A DNA stretch of 5,844 nucleotides, taken from NCBI GenBank assembly GCA_945957305.1, contig CAMFLN010000250.1, positions 1 to 5,844 of the forward strand, given 5' to 3'. The notes beneath the pieces were generated by a model. It made no database searches. It worked only from the letters and a program-made list of their open reading frames with translations, and was not told the DNA's origin. Source of the DNA: an uncultured Planctomycetaceae bacterium. Lineage in GTDB: Bacteria; Planctomycetota; Planctomycetia; Pirellulales; JACPPG01. Shown here piece after piece: positions 1 to 5,024 of the stretch (its first letter is position 1; each line of letters opens with the position of its first letter). Both the position numbers and the translations under genes were made by a program.

Positions 1-453
1 GTCATAGGCTTCGCGTTTGAGCGTACCGTCAGCGTCGAACGGATTGATCGCCTTGCGATAGGCCAGCTGGAGAAGTTCCAGATCGTCGGATTCGATCACA
101 GGATCGACGTTCCATTGGTGCAACACGTTGGTGCCGACGCCGACGTTGGGAGCCACGTTGCCGGGGCCGCCCAGGTTAGCGCCGAGGAACCAGGAGCCCT
201 GGTCGGCGATCTGCACCAGGCCGCCGTTGACGCGCACATGCCAGGCCAGCGAATCGGGATTGCACGCGAACATGGCCAGGTTGTCGAGCACCTGCCTGTA
301 TTGAATGTCAGAGAGTGTGCCGGCCTGGCTGATTGTGCGGCGCTGTAAGCGCTCATGCGTGCAGCCGCAACAGGCCAGGAGCACAAGCGCGCAGGCCCAA
401 GCGGCCATGCGCGGCGCGTAGTGTTTCCGGTCGTTGCGTTTGAAGGACGGCAT
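1..453 (-). CDS. Partial lipoprotein, planctomycete-type hypothetical (3' end outside window)
   Basis: The gene is open to the left edge; 151 codons are visible and no stop is reached. Read from the ATG at 453, the protein has a basic N-terminus (K5, R6, R9, K10, R15), a hydrophobic stretch around residues 17-27, and a lipobox LLAC with the lipidated Cys at about residue 28, followed by a Cys-rich CGC. It is therefore probably exported and membrane-anchored. The mature part begins THERLQRRTISQAG, continues with a segment around IQYRQVLDNLAMFACNPDSL, and then a Gly/Asn-rich stretch with GGPGNVAPNVGVGTNV. This looks to me like an uncharacterised planctomycete lipoprotein family; that is a recollection, not a search. 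An internal ATG at 408 would leave a 12-residue signal with no positive charge, so 453 is preferred. Neither start has a clear Shine-Dalgarno sequence. No function can be assigned. Confidence 0.72.
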   Translation of the reverse strand, partial: MPSFKRNDRKHYAPRMAAWACALVLLACCGCTHERLQRRTISQAGTLSDIQYRQVLDNLAMFACNPDSLAWHVRVNGGLVQIADQGSWFLGANLGGPGNVAPNVGVGTNVLHQWNVDPVIESDDLELLQLAYRKAINPFDADGTLKREAYD

Positions 454-674
454 CCGGCGTGCCCGACGTGGCAAAATGACGAAACCTTGTCGGTTACATC
501 GGCAATTCCGTGCGAGAGATTCAGCAATGAATGCAGGAATCGGAAGTCGGGCAAGTGGCGAAAATTGGGGAGCACACCGTATTCAATTGCAGCACGCCAA
601 TTGAGGCGCAGTGCTAGCACCGCAACCGATGTCGAAACGAATGAGGCAAAATAGAATTCGCCGGACGCCCGCTT
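454..674. other. Non-coding gap between lipoprotein gene and larE
   Basis: This stretch should hold the promoter of the minus-strand lipoprotein gene, but I find no convincing -35/-10 pair. It contains a perfect 10-base palindrome, GTGCTAGCAC, at 611-620, which could be a chance occurrence or a small operator. The open frames crossing it give no recognisable protein. Confidence 0.4.
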
Positions 675-701
675 TAGCCGCCCGGGCTCGCCCGGCGGCT
701 A
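675..701. terminator. GC-rich inverted repeat after larE, possible terminator or REP-like element
   Basis: TAGCCGCC(C)GGGC pairs with GCCCGGCGGCTA across a two-base loop. This is a 12-bp stem with one bulged C. It starts ten bases past the larE stop, a natural terminator position for the minus strand. No T-tract follows it on the minus strand (AAAGCGGG follows), so it is not a canonical intrinsic terminator. It may instead stabilise the mRNA 3' end or be a dispersed palindromic repeat. Confidence 0.45.
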
Positions 702-710
702 CGAGCGCGG

Positions 711-1559
711 CTAATGCAAAACGCGCAAAGTCTCGACTGGCAGCACTTGATTGAGGCTCCCTGAGCGAAACCCCTCCAGATCCAGCACGACATATTTGAA
801 GCCGAGCTGTTTAAAACGCGCGATTAACGCTTCCCGCATGTGGGGCTGCGTGAGCCGCTCGAGCGCATCGAGCGGGACCTCGAGCCGCGCTAGATCTCCT
901 TTATGGTAGCGCACGCGCAGCTCGCGCAGGCCCTGGTCGCGCAGCCAGCGCTCGGCCTGATCGATCATGCCAACCCGCTCGGGCGTTACTTCCTCGCCAT
1001 AGGCAATGCGACTGCTGAGGCAGGGGCTGGCCGGTTTGTCCCAGACGGGCAATCCCCAATGGGCCGCCAGCTGACGCACATCGTCCTTCGTGATCTCGCA
1101 TTCCAGCAGTGGGCTACGCACGCTGTGTTCGTTTGCGGCTTGCATGCCAGGGCGATAATCGCCGCGATCGTCGAGGTTGGCCCCATTAAGCACGACCGCC
1201 ACGCTGAAGTGCTCTGTCACGCCCTCGAGCTGCGTGTAGAGTTCGGTCTTGCAGTGGTAGCAACGGTCCGGGGCATTCGCCAGGTATTGCGGATTGCTGA
1301 ACTCGCCGGTCGAGAGAACCTCGTGCCGGATGCCAATCAAGCGAGCCAGCGCCTTGGCTTCATCAAGCTCGCCCCCCGCCAGGCTGGCGCTTGTGCCCGT
1401 CACGGCGAGAGCACGATCGCCCAGGGCCAATTGCGCGGCTTTGGCAACGACGGTGCTGTCGACTCCTCCGGAAAAGGCCACGGCGCATGACTCACAATCG
1501 CGAATCAATGCGAGCAACCGGTCCCGTTTGGCGGAGAGTTCCGGTGCAAGCTCGGCCAT
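711..1559 (-). CDS. larE: LarE, ATP-dependent sulfur insertase for the nickel-pincer nucleotide cofactor
   Basis: A 282-residue protein, close to the usual LarE length (276 in Lactobacillus plantarum). In this family, LarE adenylates a carboxylate of the pyridinium biscarboxylate mononucleotide made by LarB and inserts sulfur; LarC then adds nickel to give the cofactor of LarA-type racemases and epimerases. Seen here: the PP-loop SGGVDST at residues 30-36; the family block GANLDDRGDYRPGMQAA at about 126-142 with VRSPL following; WDKPASPCLSSR at about 173-184; and the three cysteines C100 and C103 (CYHCK) and C180. C180 lies in the motif that holds the sacrificial Cys176 of L. plantarum. The CxxC plus this Cys matches the type reported to bind a [4Fe-4S] cluster, which spares the protein from sacrificing its own sulfur; that assignment is inferred. 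The start at 1559 has GGAG eight bases upstream, and no other in-frame ATG lies nearby. The protein is cytoplasmic. No larA, larB or larC is visible. Confidence 0.95.
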   Translation of the reverse strand: MAELAPELSAKRDRLLALIRDCESCAVAFSGGVDSTVVAKAAQLALGDRALAVTGTSASLAGGELDEAKALARLIGIRHEVLSTGEFSNPQYLANAPDRCYHCKTELYTQLEGVTEHFSVAVVLNGANLDDRGDYRPGMQAANEHSVRSPLLECEITKDDVRQLAAHWGLPVWDKPASPCLSSRIAYGEEVTPERVGMIDQAERWLRDQGLRELRVRYHKGDLARLEVPLDALERLTQPHMREALIARFKQLGFKYVVLDLEGFRSGSLNQVLPVETLRVLH

Positions 1560-1567
1560 GGCGATGA

Positions 1568-1582
1568 CTCCGGTAGCCGGAG
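1568..1582 (-). promoter_or_regulatory. larE ribosome binding site inside a perfect hairpin
   Basis: On the minus strand CTCCGG-CTA-CCGGAG is a perfect 6-bp stem with a 3-base loop. Its 3' arm contains GGAG, which ends eight bases before the larE ATG and is the only Shine-Dalgarno-like sequence there. If the hairpin forms in the mRNA, it would hide the ribosome binding site. The inverted repeat is seen directly; a regulatory role is inference. Confidence 0.45.
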
Positions 1583-1768
1583 AGGGCCGGCCATAAAAAA
1601 TGCCGCGTCGGGGCGGTCACTCGACATGGAAGCTGGTTCCCTGTCCAGCGCGGCCCCGCCGCAGCAAAAAGCTTCTCCACCGCAATGCCGTGGCGACGCG
1701 GTTTTCGAGAGCCCGCATTCCAACATGGGGGTGGCCTCGATCCCGGGTTGTGTGATCCGAGCGTTGGT

Positions 1769-1788
1769 TCCGGACGGTAAAGTCCGGA
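1769..1788. repeat. Perfect hairpin, 7-bp stem
   Basis: TCCGGAC and GTCCGGA are perfectly complementary across the 6-base loop GGTAAA. There is no T-tract on either strand, so it is not a canonical terminator. It is one of several stems in the divergent gap. Confidence 0.5.
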
Positions 1789-1867
1789 CGCCGGCTATAC
1801 ACGCGGCCGGAATCTCAAACGAATTGGCACCCAGCGGACTTTCTTATCGGCTCCCCAAAATAGGACG

Positions 1868-1924
1868 TCTCAGCACGAGCATGGCAGAGAAATCCTCGCC
1901 GCTGAGAATCGCCGGCGAACCGGC
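1868..1924. repeat. Two adjacent hairpins
   Basis: The first stem pairs TCTCAGC (1868-1874) with GCTGAGA (1901-1907), and inside it CGAG (1876-1879) with CTCG (1895-1898). A small 1x2 internal loop separates the two helices, and the terminal loop is 15 bases. Three bases later a second perfect stem, GCCGG-CGAA-CCGGC, occupies 1911-1924. Their close packing suggests RNA structure rather than isolated chance repeats, although high GC makes short stems common. The strand is undetermined. Confidence 0.45.
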
Positions 1925-2064
1925 AAAACCCTGCGGCAAAGGCTACGGGAATCGTACTCAGGGGCGTCAGGCGATGCAAGTTCTATGTCGCCACCCGACT
2001 GGTAGTGAACCGGCAAATTGGGCGGATGTACGCTGCGCTCCGGAAATCAACCCAGGCGTGCTGG

Positions 2065-2094
2065 CTGACGCGCCGCCTGCGTGGGCAGTAGAAT
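2065..2094 (+). promoter_or_regulatory. Candidate sigma-70-type promoter for the M20 peptidase
   Basis: CTGACG (2065-2070, 4 of 6 matches to TTGACA) and TAGAAT (2089-2094, 5 of 6 to TATAAT) are separated by 18 bases on the plus strand. This would place transcription start near 2100 and give a leader of roughly 85 bases before the peptidase ATG. The match is moderate, and planctomycete promoters are poorly defined, so this is a tentative call. Confidence 0.28.
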
Positions 2095-2125
2095 GCTGGT
2101 CGCCGCCGCCCAGCGCAGGCGCGTG
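2069..2125. repeat. Long inverted repeat and in-phase direct repeat around the candidate promoter
   Basis: CGCCTGCG (2074-2081) pairs with CGCAGGCG (2114-2121), and TGGGC (2082-2086) pairs with GCCCA (2108-2112), with one bulged G. Four more pairs (one of them G-T) extend the stem outwards past a bulged C. In the same place GCGTGGGCA occurs twice (2079-2087 and 2121-2129), 42 bases apart, about four helical turns. The arms flank the TAGAAT box at 2089-2094. It could be an operator pair, an mRNA leader hairpin, or chance in GC-rich DNA. Confidence 0.45.
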
Positions 2126-2187
2126 GGCAACTTGAAATAAACTCTGCCTCGGCGAATGGATCATCGGAATCAAAAAAAGAATTTTGC

Positions 2188-3384
2188 ATGTCACTCGATC
2201 TTGTGGACACTCTCAGCCAATTGGTTGCCATTCCGAGCGTGAACCCGATGGGGCGCCCTGTCTCGGGGCCGGAGTTCTTTGAATATCGGATGACCGATTG
2301 GCTGCAGGCCTTTTTCGAACGTCTCGCGCTACCGTGGCAACGCCAGGTTGTTGAGCCGAAGCGCGAAAACATCGTCGCCCGCTTTGACGGGAGCCCCGGC
2401 CCCAACGAAGGGGGCCAGGTGATCCTCTTTGAAGCGCACCAGGACACTGTGCCGGTCGACGGCATGACGATCGATCCTTGGAAGCCCACGGTGCGCGAGG
2501 GGCGACTGTACGGGCGCGGGGCCTGCGATATCAAAGGGGGCATGACGGCGATGCTCGGCGCGCTCGCGCGGCTGGTGGCCGAGCGCCCAGCCGAGCGCCC
2601 GACTCTGATCATGGCCTGCACGGTCAACGAAGAGCATGGTTACAGCGGCGCGACGGCCCTCACACGGTTGTGGACGGCGCCGGCGGCGGATTCCATCATT
2701 CCGCGAACGCCGGACGCCGCGGTGATCGCCGAACCCACGAACTTGGACGTGGTCGTCGCGCACAAGGGGGCCGTACGTTGGCGCTGCCACACGCATGGCC
2801 GCGCTGCCCACAGCTCACAACCACAGTTAGGCGACAACGCGATTTACAAGATGTCGCGTGTCGTGGCGGCCTTGGAAAGTTATGCACGCGACGTGCCCGC
2901 CTCCCTCTCGGCTCACCCCTTGTGCGGCCGTCCCAGCCTGAGCGTCGGCGTAATTTCCGGTGGCTTGAGCGTGAACACCGTGCCCGCGCGCTGCACGATC
3001 GAAATCGACCGGCGGATTATCCCAGGCGAGGACGGGGAGACCGCTTATCGGCAGGTGGTCGAATACGTCAACAAGCGTACCGAGCTGGGCGCCGCGGTCG
3101 AGCACGAACGCCCGTTCCTCGAAGGCCGCGCGCTGGGAGATGGCCCCAATAAGGAGCTGGCGACGCAATTGGTCGACGCCTCGCGTCGCGTGCGCAGCCA
3201 AGCGGCCGAGATCGGGGTCCCCTTTGGCACAGACGCCGCGACGATCGCCGCCGCGGGGGTGCCCAGCGTTGTGTTCGGTCCCGGCTCGATCGCGCAAGCG
3301 CACACGGCCGACGAATGGCTCGACCTCGACGAGCTCTCCGCCGCCAGTGAAGCGCTGTACCACTTCGTTGCGGACCGTGCTTGA
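2188..3384 (+). CDS. M20-family metallopeptidase/deacylase (ArgE/DapE-like)
   Basis: A 398-residue cytoplasmic di-zinc hydrolase with the complete M20 signature. Metal ligands and catalytic residues can be read as H84 and D86 in AHQDTVP, bridging D114 in GRGACDIKGG, general base E148 with ligand E149 in NEEHGYSG, E182 in AEPT, and H372 in AHTADEW. The dimerisation (lid) domain at about 190-300 carries HGRAAHSS, whose H208 corresponds to the His that completes the partner's active site in dimeric relatives. GGLSVNTVPA and the DRRIIPGE stretch follow. M20 enzymes of this group remove acyl groups from amino acids (N-acetylornithine, N-succinyl-diaminopimelate) or cleave dipeptides; the substrate here cannot be fixed from sequence, and no arginine or lysine pathway genes adjoin it. 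The ATG at 2188 gives the typical family N-terminus (LVAIPSVNPMGRP). No clear Shine-Dalgarno sequence precedes it, only an A-rich stretch. It is divergent from larE and convergent with the small secreted-protein gene. Confidence 0.93.
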   Translation: MSLDLVDTLSQLVAIPSVNPMGRPVSGPEFFEYRMTDWLQAFFERLALPWQRQVVEPKRENIVARFDGSPGPNEGGQVILFEAHQDTVPVDGMTIDPWKPTVREGRLYGRGACDIKGGMTAMLGALARLVAERPAERPTLIMACTVNEEHGYSGATALTRLWTAPAADSIIPRTPDAAVIAEPTNLDVVVAHKGAVRWRCHTHGRAAHSSQPQLGDNAIYKMSRVVAALESYARDVPASLSAHPLCGRPSLSVGVISGGLSVNTVPARCTIEIDRRIIPGEDGETAYRQVVEYVNKRTELGAAVEHERPFLEGRALGDGPNKELATQLVDASRRVRSQAAEIGVPFGTDAATIAAAGVPSVVFGPGSIAQAHTADEWLDLDELSAASEALYHFVADRA

Positions 3385-3390
3385 CCGCTC

Positions 3391-3430
3391 GAAGCAAAGG
3401 CCGCCGCGTGTTCGGCGCGGCCTTCGCTTC
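3391..3430. terminator. Bidirectional terminator-like hairpin between convergent genes
   Basis: The 18-base arm at 3391-3408 pairs with 3413-3430 across the loop TGTT. Fifteen of 18 positions are Watson-Crick; mismatches lie at 3396/3425, 3405/3416 and 3406/3415. It begins six bases past the peptidase stop and ends nine bases before the stop of the opposing small gene, as expected of a shared terminator. Downstream on the plus strand there is only a weak T-rich run (GTTTGCTT), and none on the minus strand. Confidence 0.65.
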
Positions 3431-3439
3431 GCCGTTTGC

Positions 3440-3766
3440 TTAAAACTGGTCCAGAATGAAGTGGTGACCCCAGTGATACTTGCGGGTCATCGGGAATTCA
3501 TTGTGCCAGCGCTTGTTGTAGACCGGCACGCGCATTTCCGTCGGATAGCGGTAGTACAGGCTTTCCGAGCTGCGGTAGTAGTCCGCGCTATAAAAGTTCT
3601 GCGGGTACCACAGGTAGGGATAGTGATAGAAGCGATCCCAGTCCTGCGTGTTGTAGCTGCGGGCCCATTGCCGGCCGAAGGCCTGCTCTTGGGCTGTGGA
3701 CGTAGCGGCCAGGCCAGACCACAGGCCCAGCGCGCAAAGTCCCGCTATCATGCTGCGGCGAATCAT
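3440..3766 (-). CDS. Small secreted tyrosine-rich protein, function unknown
   Basis: A 108-residue protein. An upstream in-frame ATG at 3835 exists, but the ATG at 3766 is chosen because it has the run AGGGGGG seven bases upstream and starts a textbook signal peptide: MIRR, a hydrophobic core at about residues 6-21, and a likely cleavage after STA (residue 25). The mature part is about 83 residues and strikingly aromatic: 13 Tyr, 5 Trp and 6 Phe, plus 5 His. It has motifs such as RFYHYPYLWYPQNFY, SLYYRYP, MRVPVYNKRWHNEFP and YHWGHHFILDQF at the very C-terminus. No cysteine, repeat or known catalytic motif is seen in the mature part. It resembles small secreted planctomycete proteins that I recall sometimes carrying a doubtful 'calmodulin-binding' label; I would not rely on that name. 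It is probably a cell-envelope or extracellular structural or binding protein. Confidence 0.85.
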   Translation of the reverse strand: MIRRSMIAGLCALGLWSGLAATSTAQEQAFGRQWARSYNTQDWDRFYHYPYLWYPQNFYSADYYRSSESLYYRYPTEMRVPVYNKRWHNEFPMTRKYHWGHHFILDQF

Positions 3767-3773
3767 CGTGAAT

Positions 3774-3780
3774 CCCCCCT
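3774..3780 (-). promoter_or_regulatory. Ribosome binding site deciding the small-protein start
   Basis: AGGGGGG on the minus strand lies seven bases before the ATG at 3766. It is one of the few clear Shine-Dalgarno-like sequences in the window, and it favours this start over the in-frame ATG at 3835. Confidence 0.6.
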
Positions 3781-3836
3781 CGCCCAGGTCGAAACGCCGG
3801 CCGGACTCTGTCAGCGAGTCTGCTCGCGCTGGCACC

Positions 3837-4988
3837 TCAACCCGGGGCCGTAGGATCAGAATCGGCTCCCCTCACAGCCGTTATTGAGGGAATATCCGTC
3901 AAACTCGGCAGGGTCGAAAAACTGGGAGGGAGGTGAGCGAAGCGGGGTAAACTTTGCGGGCAGAAAAACGGCTGCCGGCATTGCCTTAGCGTTCGCTTGC
4001 GACAGTCGATAAAGCCCCACCACGATCGTTCAGTCCCCAGCGGAGTTCTTCGCACCCCGGTGCCATCGGCCGCAATCGCCACGACCTCGAAGCGAAGTAG
4101 ATTGGCGCTCGCTTGTTTGCGAGGACGCTTCGTCACCTTGAAAAGTATCGTCATCCCATCCGGCGACCAGCAAGGAGGGCCATGCGGTTTCACAACGTCT
4201 TCTGCTTCCAACGAAGTGAAACAGACGAGTTCCCGCGGTTGCGCCCCGTCAGAAGCGGCGACCACGGCATATTCTGCCGTCTTACCGTCGCGGTGATGGC
4301 GTGCATAGTATGCGATTTGCCGTCCGTTGGGGGAGAATCGCGGCCAGATAAAATCGCCTTCGGTATCGGTCGTTATGGGCACGCTACGTGTCCCGCTGAT
4401 GGTGAGGGAAATGAGTCCGCGGAGCGGATAGATCTCGCCGTCAGCTCGTGTGACGCTTCGAGTGGGATTGCCACGTGTGGCCAATAGCGTTTGGCCATCA
4501 GGCGACCAATCGTCGACCCAGTCGGTTTCCGGCAGCACGATCTTCGTCCGTCGGCCCGTCGCCACATCGATTTTGAATGATGTAAACCTCCCGGAAGCGT
4601 CACCATGGTATCCGGCAATAGTTAGACCGTCCGGCGACCAAGCCTGAACCGACGTAACGTTGTCGGCGAGCTTCTTGCGCTCGCCATCGTGATCCCGTAT
4701 CCACAAAGCCGGAAGGTCACTTGCGTCGACTACAGAGGTGAATGCCAAACGTCGAGCGTCGGGCGAAACTTGTCCAGAAAGGACGTACTCGCCTGGAGGT
4801 ACTTCGAGCACGGTTTGCAGTTGCGTCGCGTTTAGTGTCGAAGACTCAATGCGTTGCCGCCCATCAACGGTATTGCCGAAGAAAACAAGTTTTCCCTCCA
4901 AGGGAGACGCCGCTGCAATCCATGCTGGCCGTAATGAGATGAGCAACAGAAAGAGCGACAGAGGTTCTTTCAGGATTGCCATGAACAT
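3837..4988 (-). CDS. Secreted WD40-like (PD40/TolB-type) beta-propeller protein
   Basis: A 383-residue protein. A signal peptide is evident: the N-terminus contains K7, a hydrophobic core at about residues 10-24, and Ala-rich residues before a possible cleavage near 25-27. At least five PD40 blades can be seen from their SPDG-type motifs: SPDA at 75-78, SPDG at 118-121, SPDG at 162-165, SPNG at 219-222 and SPDG at 275-278. Each is preceded by an aromatic or hydrophobic strand and followed by a hydrophobic strand (for example RQIAYYAR). Such propellers occur in TolB and in many periplasmic or extracellular binding proteins; there is no enzymatic motif here, so a binding or scaffold role is likely and the partner unknown. 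The blade pattern ends around WWGFIDCR (residues 323-330). The last 53 residues are Pro/Ser/Arg-rich and unlike a blade. The start may be 4988 or the in-frame ATG at 4982; neither has a good ribosome site. The gene lies 36 bases downstream of the hydrolase gene on the same strand. Confidence 0.82.
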   Translation of the reverse strand: MFMAILKEPLSLFLLLISLRPAWIAAASPLEGKLVFFGNTVDGRQRIESSTLNATQLQTVLEVPPGEYVLSGQVSPDARRLAFTSVVDASDLPALWIRDHDGERKKLADNVTSVQAWSPDGLTIAGYHGDASGRFTSFKIDVATGRRTKIVLPETDWVDDWSPDGQTLLATRGNPTRSVTRADGEIYPLRGLISLTISGTRSVPITTDTEGDFIWPRFSPNGRQIAYYARHHRDGKTAEYAVVAASDGAQPRELVCFTSLEAEDVVKPHGPPCWSPDGMTILFKVTKRPRKQASANLLRFEVVAIAADGTGVRRTPLGTERSWWGFIDCRKRTLRQCRQPFFCPQSLPRFAHLPPSFSTLPSLTDIPSITAVRGADSDPTAPG

Positions 4989-5024
4989 GTGACCGGTTAG
5001 GGAGTCTTTGAAGCGGACACATCG

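Larger units (their letters stand above)
1560..2187. other. Divergent intergenic region with several inverted repeats, no convincing gene
   Basis: This 628-base gap separates minus-strand larE from the plus-strand peptidase and must carry both upstream regions. It contains at least four clear inverted repeats beyond the larE RBS hairpin: 1769-1788 (7 bp, TCCGGAC/GTCCGGA, 6-base loop); 1868-1907 (7 bp TCTCAGC/GCTGAGA plus 4 bp CGAG/CTCG); 1911-1924 (GCCGG-CGAA-CCGGC); and 2069-2125. A plus-strand open frame of 169 codons crosses it (1626-2135), but its product is Pro/Ser/Ala-rich with no recognisable motif or ribosome site. The clustering of hairpins would suit a long mRNA leader or a small RNA, but I recognise no known RNA family. 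Confidence 0.5.

Noticed and set aside
96..620. A 174-codon minus-strand frame overlapping the lipoprotein gene
   Set aside because: The neighbouring frame gives a proper lipoprotein signal with a lipobox and stays open to the edge, while this frame gives an Arg/Thr/Pro-rich product with no motif.
903..1490. A 195-codon open frame antisense to larE
   Set aside because: It lies wholly within larE, has no recognisable product, and is the usual shadow of a GC-rich gene. The same applies to the long frames opposite the peptidase, propeller and hydrolase genes.
1776..1795. Resemblance of AAAGTCCGGACGCC to the conserved start of bacterial RNase P RNA
   Set aside because: The match is only about ten bases; the rest of the RNase P core and its closing 3' strand are not found on either side.
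1626..2135. A 169-codon plus-strand open frame in the divergent gap
   Set aside because: The product is Pro/Ser/Ala-rich with no motif, there is no ribosome site before its ATG, and third-position GC is only about 61% by my hand count, not clearly raised. It also spans the inverted repeats and the candidate promoter. It remains possible but unsupported.
3767..3835. Upstream in-frame ATG at 3835 for the small secreted protein
   Set aside because: It would put 23 charged, polar residues before the signal peptide, and the good ribosome site sits next to the ATG at 3766 instead.
3140..3853. A 237-codon plus-strand open frame overlapping the peptidase end and the small secreted gene
   Set aside because: It is a different-frame shadow of the peptidase that then runs antisense through the small gene. 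It crosses the terminator-like hairpin and shows no domain.
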